A stretch of 64,000 nt of DNA, taken from contig OW121857.1 in NCBI GenBank assembly GCA_933228895.1, positions 76,379,672 through 76,443,671 of the forward strand, written 5' to 3'. Both the position numbers and the translations under genes were made by a program. Below are positions 23,339 to 35,522 of this stretch, one piece after another. The notes under the pieces were generated by a model. That model was not told the DNA's origin. It made no database searches and saw only the letters and a program-made list of their open reading frames with translations. Source of the stretch: Platycnemis pennipes. Taxonomy: Eukaryota; Arthropoda; Insecta; Odonata; Platycnemididae. Positions within the stretch are counted from its first letter, which is position 1. Each line of letters opens with the position of its first letter.

Positions 23339-25614
23339 TGTAATGTTTTTAAATAAAGCTTCTTAACTTGATGTGGAGATATCTAAAACTAATATTAAAC
23401 TGCCATCTTACAATCGCTACTGATATCCATCAAACATTAAGGGTATTATTAATTTGTTTATTTTGGTTTTTCACACTTTTACAGCCTTACCGATGATGAT
23501 AGCAGTAAAAATACATCTGGTTGTGCGAAGCAAAGAAACGTCGGAAGTTAAAGAGTAATTTATCGTGGCATGTTCTTACATTATTAGTAAGTATTTTGCT
23601 ATTATGGCCAACAAATAGCTACAAATTTTAAGAGAACAGTACAACAGTACAAACAGCAAAACTCCTTCAGAAGTAACAATTGGCATAACACAATTAAAAT
23701 AAATGGCTACGGCAATGAAAAAATCGGGGACAAAAAACTTATTCATCCCTACAAGGACCCTGATTACAAATTGCAACACTACTTTCTTAATTACACCATA
23801 CTTTGAGAAATTTTACGACTTAAGGTGGTTGAAATAGCAGTGAAATATTATAGGTCTGAGGAGCTGTCTCCCCAAACACGAGAGGGCCATTGGTTACCCG
23901 TCCCTGCATCAAGGCGACGCATATGTGAAACACCACGTTGAAACCGACAGGACCGTGGCGACAAAAATATATAAAACGATTTCCATGTCAGACCTTTGAA
24001 AAAGTATGAGGATTCCAAACGCCCCTCCATCCCTTAACCAGAGAGATCGTGTGAGGCGTGGAATCACCCGGCTTGGCAGTACACCTATCGGAAAAAGAAC
24101 GCAGATATCCTATAGGAGCCCACCTATCCGTGAAGTAACGGGAAAAAGGAGGGCAAAGCTGGCAGGAAAAGGAATGAGGGATCTTTCCTTCACTTGCGAT
24201 AAAGAATGGCAGAAAATTTTGAAGCTATAGTGCGAAGGTTGTCTCTGAGATTGATGCAAAGACTTCCAAAGCGAGGCCACGGAGCTTGCCTTCGATCCTT
24301 TGTTTCTCACCTTATTTACTATTTATCAATGTGTTTCAACACGTCTTACAAACATCTCTTGCCCTCCTTTCCTATGTTTCTTCCTTCTACTTATCCCCAT
24401 TTATTTACCACATAGGCAAAAACCATGATAATGCTGAGCTGGAAAATAGTTGACTGTGAATAAATATGGCTTTCGTGGTTTCTACAAACTTCAATGACTA
24501 AACTCTCTCTTTTAAAATTTACTCTACGCTCATTAATTCAAAACTATAATACGCGCAATGATCTTCAAAGGAGGACGATAACATCCAATTCCTTCTGCGA
24601 ATAACGCATACAGCATTCCCCACGGACTTCGCAGTCCTTATTATAATGGCTAAATGCTGTATGTCCCAGGTACAAATGGACAACTTCTGACAACTATTTT
24701 TAGACTATCTTTGCTGTGAATGCAATTAATATTGACGATATTAAACTTTATGAAAACAAAATACTCGCATCGACGTCGAGGTTTACTTTTTTTAAATATG
24801 TAGTTGCTTTGAATTGCTCCCTTTATTTCATAGACAAACTTGGTCCTTCTATGCCAAATGTTTGTCAGAGGTTCCACATATCTTAAAAAAGAAGCGGCAT
24901 GTAACAAAATGTAAAATTTGAAAGTCATTTGCATTTTTTCACAATAATTTTTTTTCAAATATTTTATAAGGATTTCATTTTTGCATATATGATATAAAAA
25001 TAAATGTATTCAGACAAACAGAATCTGTCGCCTGGCCTTTATTTTACTATTTTTCAAGAAAACTTACCACAAAAAAGGTACTACCGTTAATTCTATTCTC
25101 CAGCTTTGATTGCAGTTAACCTCTTTACTGATTCTCTACGCCATCTGATTTAATATCGAACAAGAAAAAGTTGAAAGAACGAGTGCTTAACGTGAAGAAT
25201 TCTTACTATTATCAGCATCAGAGCTAGTGAAGCTGAATAATAATTTATTGCTTGAAAATGACAGAGTCACAGTTTGCTCGTCAAGTGGGCTCAATTCCCC
25301 ATTATTAAAATTTTGGTGAACAAGCAAATTTCCCCATTCAAAAGGCAACATAAAAATCCCCCTTTCATTTTGTTTCATTGCCTTGACAGAAGAATTCCCG
25401 AGAAATGCATTGGACGGGAGATCACGAGAATACTCATTTACGGATCAATGGTCAAATGCGGGAGGGTGGTGGAGGGGGAAGATTGCCAACAGAACAATAA
25501 AAGAAACATCATTTTGCAATAAGCAGTTCGCACATGGTGCCCGCCTCGATCAATGTTTGTGCAGTGAGGAAAAAAATAACTGTATGCACTAACGCGGTTT
25601 TTTCCTGAAGAGGA
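23339..25614. other. Long stretch without supported genes
   Basis: Several 60-100 codon frames (e.g. minus 24650-24958, 102 codons; plus 24006-24230) show no recognisable domain and no splice or promoter support. A GC-richer patch at 23860-24300 shares nothing with other parts of the window. Confidence 0.5.
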
Positions 25615-26320
25615 AGAGAAGAGAGCTTTCCATAATGAATGCCTGTTTTTGCCCCCTTCTCCCCGTTCCAACTCCACGAAGTCACTTATTCCCGACCCCT
25701 CACGAAGGTCTCCCTACCCACCCCTCATTCACATGCCCGTGCCCTCCCTTAACCACTACCGCGACCTCACTCCCTCCCGAACCGCCCCACCCCCAGACTT
25801 TCAAGCTCTCGACGGACGAAGGAAATTTGGCGCCTGCTATATTGCACCACTAAACGTGCAGACTTTTCCTCCCACCCTTCTTACCCTTCCCCAACTGCGA
25901 CCCAATCCTCCACCCTCCACACAGAGGCTCTCTCACACACACCCACATACACTACGTCCCGTTTTGTCCTCGCCAACGTACAGTGGCGCCGGAATGAAAA
26001 ATGACTGTCCACGAGCGTAGTGTGAGGGAAAAATGGCCGGCGTGCTAGAAAGATGGTACGTGTGTTGAGGGGAGGGGAGGATTAAGCCAGAGGAAAAGAA
26101 AGAGATGGGGATGAAAGGTATGGGAGAAGGGAGGAAAGAAAGTATGCATGTATACAAATTCGGAGGATGAAAGAAGAATGAAGAGATGAAAGAGAGAGAG
26201 GGAGATAAATTTACAGGAAGAGACGAAACGTGCAAACATCGAGTTGCAGGAAGGAGTTCTGAGAAAAGGGTATGATAAAAAGGATAGGCGGATAAGGGTC
26301 TCCATGAGCGGAGCAATTTA
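25615..26320. repeat. Pyrimidine-rich tract followed by purine-rich tract
   Basis: 25640-25960 is CCT/CCC-rich on plus. From 26040 to 26310 the plus strand is GA-rich. Frames on both strands (plus 25649-26020, 123 codons; minus 25933-26334, 133 codons) are P/S/L-rich and follow the bias. The switch in strand bias near 26000 gives a loose head-to-head arrangement. Confidence 0.6.
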
Positions 26321-26913
26321 AAATAGATGGACACGAGAATATTCAGACACTTATTAAGTGCTAGAAAATTTAAAAAGTGGTGACTGAATAACAGTTGAGG
26401 CAGCAGCTCCGGTTTAATTAAGTGTCACCTTCACGTTCCACCGATACTTATTCGCAGTAGGTTACTTAAGCACCATTGAAACTTAAAAAGAACACTGTTA
26501 CACTCCATATCACAATTAATTTCACGCTACGAGTATAATGCTACATTTCATATTTTGTAATTGTACCGAGATTAACATCTAAAACATCATCTCACGGAGA
26601 CATTAATACCTTAGTGAAGGGTGGGCAGTTTATAATTTCAATTGGCAAGAATTTTATCAATCCATTTAAATATATCATACAATTAAGAAAGGTAGAATGA
26701 TGACAATGAAGACTTTTTGCTTACTTTATATTTACCATAAAAGAGCAATAACACCTAAGATATTCTCAATTTCCCCAAATATAGGAAACTTTATGACATT
26801 GTTAGAAGAATTATATGGGGACATAAATTGATTGTTAAAAGTTAATTGTCGGTATTGTGCGAACATGCAGAGCTGTAGGACATTAAAAATAGTCTGCAAA
26901 GAGAGAATATTAC
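26321..26913. other. Nothing recognised
   Basis: AT-rich interval. The 69-codon minus frame 26732-26941 has no domain and overlaps the NLR-1 tail. Confidence 0.5.
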
Positions 26914-26980
26914 TACATCTACATGATACCCTGCGAGCCACTGAAAACGTATGTGGCAGGAGGTGGTAATTGAGCCATGA
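26914..26980 (-). mobile_element. NLR-1 3' terminal motif only
   Basis: CTACATCTACATGATACCCT then GCGAGCCACTGAAAACGTAT and GTGGCAGGAGGTGG match the reverse complement of the NLR-1 3' end, including its GATGTA tail. No RT is readable upstream. Confidence 0.7.
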
Positions 26981-27120
26981 TATCAGATTGAGACAAAATA
27001 GTCAGCGAAGAAAACAAAAAAAAATGGAAAATGTATCTCTTAAATAATAATTATGGAATTCAAGAAAATAGGAACTCAAAAATAACATTTCGACATTGAT
27101 AAAATTATGTATCTTTCACC

Positions 27121-27445
27121 GGGGGGGTTGTGTTTGACACCGCCGGGATTATCTCTAATAGGTAACGAAGGAGTCAGGCGATACAAACGCGAATAGTTTC
27201 AAAATTAAATGTGTCTGAATCGCTCTTTACAACATCATTAAATGATTTTACTTGAGTTTTTCTCATCTATTCAAACTAAAGAGCCCTCAGTTGACAAAAA
27301 TAACTTAGGACAAAAGTGTAAACAAAGAATGAGGTTGCAATCAGCGGTTTTAACACACCAAATTTGCGAAGCATTTGTGTTTGTACCACGTGATTCCTTG
27401 GTTACCTATTCGAGATAATCCCGACGATTTTAAACACAGCCCCCA
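27121..27445. mobile_element. Inverted-repeat (MITE-like) element
   Basis: The left arm 27121-27190 (GGGGGGGTTGTGTTTGACAC, then GGGATTATCTCTAATAGGTA) and the right arm 27367-27440 are inverted repeats of about 68 bases at roughly 80 per cent identity by eye, with a roughly 180-base spacer. No transposase is seen. Target-site duplication is not clear at the flanks. No second copy is present in the window. Confidence 0.65.
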
Positions 27446-28014
27446 GGGCGCGTAATTTGGTAGTATCGAGTATCAAAATAAGTTCATCACATATGTACGT
27501 AAGCGAAATTTTTGTCTGGATACTTACAGGATCAGTGATAGGATCTGTGATAGTTTTCTTTTGTAAACAATAAAGGACAAAATTTGAATATGAAAACGAT
27601 ACATACATAACATTTTGTGGCTTGAGTATTATTTTCACTAACTTCTCTTCATTTTACTATGCACTTTATACTTATAAAATTTTATTTACACGATTTTATA
27701 TGAAAATGTCTTAATGATAGCGCCATATGTTTCACAAAGGGCATAAAATAGGTGTATTTAAATTGAATAAAGTTAATCCACTATATCATCCCATCAACAC
27801 CATATAACGAGCCATCACAAAGCAGTAATTCGACCAAAGTAAAGAAGCTAGCTTAGAGGAATTGGCTTTGTTTGGTATCGCACGTCAAAAATGCATTCAA
27901 ATGTGTTAAAGTTTGAGTTGTCTTGAATCACAACAGATTTTAATAAAAATTGTTTTGTCTCCAGACAACTCTTAGTTTTTTAAACTTGTGACATCCAGCA
28001 TTCACGATAAGGTC
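27446..28014. other. AT-rich, nothing recognised
   Basis: One 78-codon minus frame (27402-27638) overlaps the right arm of the inverted-repeat element and has no domain. Confidence 0.45.
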
Positions 28015-28090
28015 ACAAACGAGCAAACGCACAAACTAATTAAGCAAAAAAAACAAACGAGCAAACGCACAAAGAAATTAAGGGAAAAAA
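28015..28090. repeat. Two-copy tandem repeat, about 37 bases
   Basis: ACAAACGAGCAAACGCACAA occurs at about 28015 and again at about 28052, each followed by AATTAAG and an A-rich run. Confidence 0.8.
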
Positions 28091-29392
28091 ACGGACGCAT
28101 CCCTCATACAATTACATTAATTGATAAGGTAATCAACATTACCAAAATTTTTTACTTTTATAAGACAGAATGATGGGCTTAAAAATGATCATTCTCTACA
28201 TTTTATCGCATACTAGTTCCCTACATAGCCTAACATGAGCCAGATATTATTAAATAGTGCCTAAGAGTATAAGATCATCGACGAAGATGGTTGCTAGCAT
28301 ACTCCATTAGTATATATATAGTGCTCGCACGGGAACTAAAAATTATACTCAAATTCTGAATAAGTGAGGACGATTCGATTGACGAGGTGGGAGACAACCA
28401 AACAAACCGCATAAAATGGTCGAATAAAGGGCCTGGGTTGAGTAATAGTGAGCTTGAGGAGTGGGAGCCGTTGGGACGTTGGGGGCGGCGAGGTGGTTTT
28501 AGATTAAGCGCGGGGGCGGAGGTGGTGGGAACTAAGGGAGATGGGGGTTGCATGGGCCGACCTCGGTGATGTACAGAAGTGTATGCGGTTAAGGACAAGG
28601 CGGTGCCCGGATGGCTGGGAAAAGTGTTGGACGACGGCTTCAAGTATTCCTATCCCTCCCATTCCGCTTCCAACCCCACTCGTGTATGCGGGGAAAATAA
28701 GGTCGGACGGGGAATGGAATGGAGTTATATTAAACGAGTTTCCGAAAAAAAAACGGTACCTCAGGCGAGGAATAAAATAATTCCTAAGCCAAAAAGGGTA
28801 GGTTGGAGATACCTCAAGAGAGTAGCATACGGAACCGGATTGCAAATAGAGAAAATAAGGAAGAGGAATAATTAGAGCATTTAAATCAAGATTAAAGAGT
28901 TCCCTCATGATTTAACATTAAGGCTCACATTTTATTTCTGCTTCTCATGCAGGAGCCGTAAGCACATGCTAAAATGATGCAGGGAATATAATCCAACACC
29001 AATCCAAGGACTAAAATAAATCATAAAACCATCTTTCGCCACAAGCAAAAAATAAGGGATAATCCAAGTTTTTATCAGTTCTTCGGCTCAGGGCTATGAG
29101 ATCAGAGAACTAAAAAAGAAATTGAGACTTCTTCAACCAATGCAGAGAATCGAGAAAAATTTTTACCGTAATCATTATGGAATAAAAGCCGGTAAATTAG
29201 TGGATATTTAAGAAAGAAACGTATGTCACAATAATGTATTTAAGGTGTATTTTATAAGGTATGGTGTACTTATGGAAATTATTCGGTAAGATATTTCACT
29301 CATTCCTACCCTATATGACAAGGAATTCACCAATTTTAAATAAGAATTATAATATCCAGAAAGTAATTTCCGTTTGATACTAAAGCTGCTAG
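28091..29392. other. No supported gene; GC-richer block 28390-28760
   Basis: In 28275-28908 four frames of 79-134 codons on both strands overlap. None has a domain, and mutual overlap argues against all of them being real. One could be an exon remnant, but nothing discriminates between them. Confidence 0.45.
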
Positions 29393-29426
29393 TGTTGCAA
29401 TATTGCGCATGTTACAATATTGCGCA
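29393..29426. repeat. Two-copy tandem repeat, 17 bases
   Basis: GTTGCAATATTGCGCAT is followed directly by GTTACAATATTGCGCAT, one mismatch. Each unit includes the palindrome GCAATATTGC or its variant. Confidence 0.85.
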
Positions 29427-31219
29427 TGTGCGCCAGTTCCCCTGATTCACAGGTAACAGAATGACAATTTGAATTAGCCAGGTACTGTTTCTCTATTAGG
29501 TGCGTTCTCGCTTTATAGAAGAAAACTGACAAATTCCGACAATTGCTCAGTCGCAGTATTGTTGTCATTCACGGCAGAGACCGTACATATAAGCAAATTC
29601 GGCAGAACAAGTCCTGTTAACATTATATCTTAGAGGGAAATTTCATTTGTTCGATGAAACATAACCCAGTAATAAGCATTAATTATTTTGTTTTTGTCAA
29701 AAAAAGTGCGGAAACTATGTATGATTAAACCAAAGTATGTGAATGAATACTATTCTCGTTATTTTTTTCATCAATAATTTGCCATAATTTTAGCATTATA
29801 GTATGTTATTTTCTAATGAACTACTACTTTCTACTCAGTGGAGAAAAAAACATTAAGGAGCAATCGTCAAAAATAATTTTTCGATGGTTAAATCATATGC
29901 ATTGATACTTATTATAATTATGATAATAAAGTAGAATTGGAATCACTCCAACTGAAACAGAGATCAGCTCATTGTTAAATTGAGAATTAAAATGTCACGC
30001 GTTCCTGCTTCAATTTATCTGATTTTCGATGAAAAAGTAACGGGAACGAAAGGAAAGAAGTCACTTAAGAAATCAGGCCATCTCAGATACATCCGAAGCA
30101 TTAAGACTTCCGCAATGCCAGGAGTTTAAGTGTCTGGCAGCCCTTAAAAAGAGCACAAGAGGTCGCCCGGCTCCGCATGTACATTCGGCTACATCATAAA
30201 TCAACGAGGGATGCCGGAGCACGATTTTTAAGAGCAGAAAAATATGCAAAGCCCAAGCGATTAAATGCAGCGAAACGGTCACGCAGTAATCCCGTATAAT
30301 GAGTGTTTCATTTACTTACGACGAGGAGCTCACTGAGCACAGCAATTGCACCGTGCTCTGAGACTAAACTTCCGGGAAAATGACTTAATGTACTCGCCGG
30401 AGATGAAAAAGGAAGTGGAGAGATAATATTCTTGCAACGGGTAATTTCGAAGGAGGAAACCGGTGGGATATATTTCGGATCAACAAAACAACTTAATTAT
30501 AAAAACCTGGGACGCGAAACAGAATCCTGCAATGCAGATTTTATGGTGAACAGCAGTGGAGCAGCTAAATTTAACATCACATTATAAACTTAAAATTTAC
30601 GGAAAACGTACATTGGGCGAGAAAGATAACGATTTCCAAAATAATGTGAAAACAGCGAACTCGCTAATTCTAGAATATCATCGCATTATTAACGCATGGA
30701 TAATTCTCAGTGACAAAAATAGTGCAAAAACCAGGTCTAGTATGGAAAAGATAAAATACCTACGTGAAAAAATTGGGGATAACCATCTTTGAAGAACAAC
30801 TAAGTACAGGGTACTGAATGACATCACAGGGGAAACGCTATTTCAGAAACATAACAGTATTCTATATCAATGAGAATACCACAGTATAGAAATGAGCCAA
30901 AGTCCATGCCAAATAAAGGAATGATACTCTCATACAGGGGCTAAAAAGGCCCAACCCCTCACAGATACTGAAAGACAACAATATCTGGACGAGCCTTCAG
31001 CACCGAAGAAGGATGAGTGTGAGAACTAAGTCAATGGCATATTCAGTGGTGACATTTTCTGTTCAGGGTCACCGATTCATAATTATTTTTACTACCACTC
31101 ACCATTTAAACCAGCACTTCTTTTAAAGACAAATACAGAAAACATGTCCAAAGCAAGTACATACCAATTATCTTCAGGATATCAAGCTGACTCATTCCCA
31201 ACATTTCTACCGAAAACAA
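29427..31219. other. Nothing recognised
   Basis: The 78-codon plus frame 30556-30792 (lysine-, asparagine- and serine-rich) has no domain that I recognise and no splice context. The remainder is AT-rich. Confidence 0.45.
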
Positions 31220-31975
31220 CCCACCCTAAGGGTGTGTTGCAAGGGATGAATTCTCACCAAACATTCACTACATATCATGCATAAAATATTAGTAATGATA
31301 TACTAGCATAAACTTTAATTTTTTAAGATAAAAATAGCAAAACAAGCATGCAATATAATGCTGTTAGTTGGGTTACCTTAAAGTCCTTATACCAACGTGC
31401 GACTAACTACCTATGATATCAATTGATACACACGTATTGGATGTATTTACCACTATTCATATCCCTAATTGTACGAGGATAGAAGGAAATTATGAATCTG
31501 TCAGTTTGGTAATCAATTTCTCTAATTTTGTGATTATGGTCCAGTCTACCATAGTAAGTTACGGTTCGCAAAATATTTTTAACGTCATCACAGAAAATAC
31601 TATCTTGAAACTGATTTTAGGGATTAAGTCTAAATTTCAACCTGCGATCTGACAATTATTCCTATTTTAATTCATTTAATAGACTGGTTACGCAAATACA
31701 GTTATCGTACCGTCCCTACACAAATCGAGCCGATCTTCGCTGCACACGTATAATTCATTATGTAGGCCTATTTCGCATGGATCCCATATACTGGCAGCGT
31801 ATTCCAAATGAGGTCTAACAAGGGAAAAGTAGCTGATTTCTCGTACATGAACGTCACATTTACCAAGTACTCTTTTGATGAATCCCAGTTTACGATTAGC
31901 TTGACCCAATATTTCACGTATGTGTTTACTCCAAGACCACGTGTCTTATTCCAAGATAAGGGTACTGTGTGGATG
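31220..31975 (-). mobile_element. NLR-1 retrotransposon 3' end (minus)
   Basis: The 3' motif is at 31222-31265 (reverse complement of ...CCCTTGCAACACACCCTTAG). A 3'UTR at 31310-31410 is shared with the 57-kb copy (AAGCATGCAA, TTGGGTTA, ATCAATTGATACAC). RT sequence at 31909-31688 reads MGQANRKLGFIKRVLGKCDV, VREISYFSLVRPHLEYAASI and WDPCEIGLHNEL, i.e. L-V-R-P-H-L-E-Y-A-A-S-I-W-D-P intact. After that it degrades with stops. Upstream of about 31975 the sequence becomes unrelated. Confidence 0.8.
31688..31909 (-). pseudogene. RT fragment of NLR-1
   Basis: 73 codons. It carries the block joining the RT palm to the thumb: G-Q-x-N-R-K-L-G-F-I-K-R-x-L, then YFSLVRPHLEYAASIWDP. Compared with the 1-kb copy, the following V-Q-R-R-A-A-R-F segment has decayed to CSEDRLDLCRDG. 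The equivalent block in the 57-kb copy is MGQVNRKLEFIKRILGKCDD. It is truncated at both ends and non-functional. Confidence 0.75.
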
Positions 31976-32536
31976 CAGATGAAGAGGACGATAAGGGCAG
32001 GAAGAACTAAGGCAGCGTTCGACAGAGTTAGTGTCTGCAAAGAAAAGATGTCAGGGAGGGAAAGAGAGGTTGTGGATGGGTACAGGGGGCGATGGAGGAC
32101 CCTGAATAACAGGGAGTACGGGGAATAAGGGTTCGGTGGGGAAGGTGAAATGTTCCCTCGGCGACGTCCATTAGTGAAGCCAGGGCTTGGCCCTGAAGAA
32201 CGGTCGAAGAGCGAGAGTCTCCAACTACACAACAGGCTGGCTCAAATTAAATTAACACTGCCCTTCCATCCTACCTGAATTGGATGCAACATAAATTAGT
32301 CTATGGATAAAACCATGCAAAAGAATATCATCTAGTGCGAATATTTAATCTTTAAATTTATGTCCTAGCCAGGGTAACTTGAATTACAATTAAATGAATG
32401 ATCTGACAATACATATGATAGAGACTAAATGAAATGTGTTTTCAAGTTTTCGCAGGAAATCAATCGTTGACGAGCATACTTTGTGGTACAATTTCATCAA
32501 GAAATTTGGAAGACTTAGTAGTTTTCCATACATTTT
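31976..32536. other. GC-richer unknown sequence with a locally duplicated 42-base segment
   Basis: 32054-32099 (GGAAAGAGAGGTTGTGGATG then GGTACAGGGGGCGATGGAGG) is repeated at 32716-32757 with few differences. 32130-32235 (GGTGAAATGTTCCCTCGGCG and onward) is not recognisable to me as a gene. A 154-codon minus frame (31768-32232) runs through here and into the retrotransposon in a wrong frame, so it is not called. Confidence 0.45.
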
Positions 32537-32661
32537 GTTTTCCTCATCCAATTTCAACGTCTCCGCGTCATTATCTGTACTATTAATGACTGACAACTGA
32601 CTGACTCACACTTTTGTATTCTTGATAATGACGCGGAGGCGTTGGAACTGGTAGAGGTTAA
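32537..32661. repeat. Inverted repeat, about 38-base arms
   Basis: 32537-32575 (ending TCTCCGCGTCATTATC) and 32624-32661 (starting GATAATGACGCGGAGGC) are inverted repeats with 15 consecutive matching bases next to the loop and a looser outer half. The spacer is about 48 bases and contains CTGACTGACT. Confidence 0.7.
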
Positions 32662-32756
32662 TAAAAAAAAGTCTGCAAAACTACGAAGTCTTTCAAATTT
32701 CATTCTGTGTACTCGGGGGAAAGAGAGGTTGTGGGTGGGTACAGGGGGCGATGGTG

Positions 32757-33225
32757 GCGGGGCGTTTACTCGGAAACGAAATTGCAATGTTTTGCACAAA
32801 ATTGTTAGACGGAAACGAAAAATGTGCTTTAGTGAAAAAATTAATCTTCTAACCTGAGCAAATCAAAAAATAACAAAAGGTGACGCCCACCGAACAAGCT
32901 GCTTTGAGATTATTTACGTCATCCACTGCCCGTCCTTGACTGTTTTTAGGGAAAGGAGAGTGGAGAGGGGGGGTCGGAAGACCTGTTCGCAACCGCTTCC
33001 ATTGGCAGAGTCAGCTTCGCGGGCTCAGTTGTTATTGGACGAAGTGGATGACGTAAGAGGTCGAATGCACGCACACTTTTCCGAAAGGGTTAAAAACATC
33101 AGTTTTTCGCCGCTTATAACTCGAGAACTATAGTTGACGGATGAAAACACGGAAAAACACAGACCTTTTTATTCTACAAACTCTATCAGATTCGGCAGTA
33201 AAAAAAATATGGTAAACGACCCCAT
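32757..33225 (-). mobile_element. 537-bp TIR element family, copy 3 (diverged, shortened, inverted)
   Basis: The right end GGTAAACGACCCCAT and left end GGGGCGTTTACTCGG are the two termini of the family in reverse orientation. Internal matches include TATTCTACAAACTCTATCAG, AACATCAGTTTTTCGCCGCT, GGGTTAAAAACATC and AGCTTCGCGGGCTCAGTTGT. It is about 470 bases, so it has internal deletions relative to the 537-bp copies. The left terminus joins the duplicated GGTACAGGGGGCGATGG segment. Confidence 0.75.
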
Positions 33226-33234
33226 AGGTGCTTC

Positions 33235-33492
33235 AGACCGGGAGGAAAGGTACAAGGATGAAAATAAAAGGGTGAAAAGAAATTCAGCGTTGGCATTAGC
33301 CTGTTCTAAACAAAATGGAGCCAAGGGGAACACCGCATAACGTCCCATCCCGGGTACTGTGCTCTATAATGTTCTTCACAAAATACTCAAGTAAGGTTTA
33401 ACAATGAAATATATCTTCCACTGCCGGGATTGAAATCCGGGTCCTCCTTGTGAGAGGCCAGCACTCTGACAACTAAATCCAGTCTGATACAG
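33235..33492 (-). repeat. tRNA-derived SINE (main family)
   Basis: On the minus strand the head reads TTAGTTGTCAGAGTGCTGGC then CTCTCACAAGGAGGACCCGG and ATTTCAATCCCGGC, i.e. A-box and B-box regions at tRNA spacing. The body follows with TTACTTGAGTATTTTGTGAA, then CCCGGGATGGGACGTTATGC, and ends in AGGCTAATGCCAACGCTGAA. The same body blocks occur at 54.4, 55.9, 59.3 and 63.4 kb. It is transcribed by RNA polymerase III if active, and mobilised by an unknown LINE. Confidence 0.75.
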
Positions 33493-34054
33493 ACAATGTA
33501 ACGCTTTACTTCGGATTTTAATAATATGCAGTAAAAAGAAGTTACAACTGGAAAAAGGTGCTATGACAGTAGATGTTTTCAGATATTCAAATTAAAAGAA
33601 TTGATTTGTGAGTCACAATCACTTATTACGTTTAAGAAATGAGTTCTGAATTCAGAATACGCCTAATGCAGAAGTTGAAGACGAATGATTTTCCTGAATA
33701 TAAACAAATATGTAACCATGCAAAATCAGATGGATTACATCAAAAGGTTAAAATAGAGTCACAGCAATACGGATATTTGCTATGCCATTATTTCAACAAC
33801 AAGGTAGGTAATGTTATAGATATGATTATGACAGTTATGAAGAATATAAAAGTATAGAAAATATAATGTATGTTTATACCTTTAGGTATAACCACCTTGG
33901 TACACAATAAGTACATACAGCCTATGAAAGTGATTGAGATAGGAAACAGTCTCTTTAAGTTTACGCAATTAAGAAATTTAGCATGGTATCAAATTCTTCC
34001 TGAGGTGTCTCTTTTCAGAACATTATATGCGTAATTAGAAAATCTAGTAGTACT
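33493..34054. other. Nothing recognised
   Basis: A 72-codon plus frame (33639-33857) has no domain. Confidence 0.45.
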
Positions 34055-34325
34055 TATTCTGAGGGGTAATTTGACATGGGTAGGAATAATTTAGGGAACG
34101 GAAAGGGGCCCGGAGAAAACCTGATTTCGGAATCATTCTACTATTAACGAAAAGCACCAGGGATCTCACGGATCAACATCCCATCCAACGGTCGGAGTAT
34201 TGAACTCTTTAAGTGTTCCTATCACTGCACCCGAGTGAGGTGGAGTGTTCCAAAGACAAATTTTGGCCACAGACAGTATTCGAACCCAAGCCTTCGGGAT
34301 GGGAGGTCAGTTGTGTCAATTCTGT
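34055..34325 (-). repeat. tRNA-derived SINE (main family)
   Basis: The minus-strand head has CCTCCCATCCCGAAGGCTTG and GGTTCGAATACTGTC (B box, about 34270-34290). The body has the ACTC ... CCGTTGGATGGGATGTTGAT block (about 34165-34195) and TGCTTTTCGTTAATAG. It is diverged relative to the 33.4-kb copy. Confidence 0.65.
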
Positions 34326-35385
34326 TTCTTTTTAGCGATTGCTAAGTACACCAAGCGACGGTACTAGTGTGTATCACTAGAAATCCCATTCCGGTTACTT
34401 TTCGCTAACTCAACGCTAGAGTAGCGGTCGCTGAGCCCCCTTCCAACGGATAAACAAAATCGTACTCCCGCTTGTATTAGAAGCATTAAAAGTAGCTAAC
34501 ACATAGCTATGGCCAACCAGCGTGTCACCTATCATAAGATCGTACTGTCGCATCATTCGAGATAAATTGTTAGGACGAATAGATCATACATGATTTAGAA
34601 GACCAAAACTGAAACTTATATGGTGATTTGTTAATAATGTATTGATCAATTTCTTAATAAACCGCATAACTTTATATCATGTAGCTGGTACCTTATTTAT
34701 TTACATTTAGAGTCAATGGCTATGGAGTTAGTGTTCCTCTCAGTATTATGAGTTGTTACATCCATTTGTTACTTTTTAAATCGTATTCCTTGTCTTCTTC
34801 AGGTTAACCTTTTCATTCTATTTTTCGTCGGGCATAGCTGTTTCCTTTCATTTTCCATTGAATAATGGTACTTTCTATTTAGTACTGTAAGTTGACGGAC
34901 TTCCAAAATACATTTTCTAACTGAATATAAAAATTAGTATTTTTAATGCTACGGAAATGTTTCCACAATGTAACAGTCTTGAGTGCAGGCATTGTAAAAT
35001 GTGACATGAATATCCTCCATGTAACTAACATATGCATGGCAATTACTTGCAATATTTAGCAACGGTAATTAATTTGATTATCATTTTATTCACTAAATAA
35101 CAATTCTCCGGCAACTACTTATAACCAGTCAGTGCGCAGATAAGATAGTAGTAGCTTTCCCAAAATTGGACGTAACTGATTGTTTGTACCGTTTGCTGAT
35201 AAGCATCGTAAAGAGTTGATCTTCATAACGATTAAAAGGATTGATTTGTTCGTGCCGTATTTGATGTGAAATATTTATCATATTTAACAACTGGGTATTT
35301 TAAATTAAAAAGATATATCAGCAACTATAACATTTTTGTGGTACCTATTCCGTGATCAAGACTAGATGAATACACATTTGGTGAT
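34326..35385. other. AT-rich, nothing recognised
   Basis: No open frame of note and no matched repeat. Confidence 0.5.
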
Positions 35386-35522
35386 AGAAATCTTGGTGGC
35401 ATTTTTCAATTAGCCTCGCCAACAAGTACCCGGTTATAAAATCTTTCCCGGGCTAAAATCTGCCGGCGCGGCGACTAATACGCGAGGCTATTGATATTGA
35501 AAAATGTCACCAAAATTTCAAT
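35386..35522. repeat. Inverted repeat, about 35-base arms
   Basis: 35388-35420 (GAAATCTTGGTGGCATTTTT then CAATTAGCCTCGC) and 35480-35518 (GCGAGGCTATTGATATTGAA then AAATGTCACC) are inverted repeats separated by about 60 bases that include GCCGGCGCGGCG. It lies upstream of the hammerhead-like motif at 35773 and may be part of the same element. Confidence 0.65.

Noticed and set aside
28015..28090. CRISPR-like or satellite array
   Set aside because: Only two units with no spacers; a simple tandem duplication in a eukaryotic background.
31768..32232. 154-codon minus-strand frame
   Set aside because: It runs through the NLR-1 RT segment in the wrong frame; the true RT reading is 31909-31688 in another frame.
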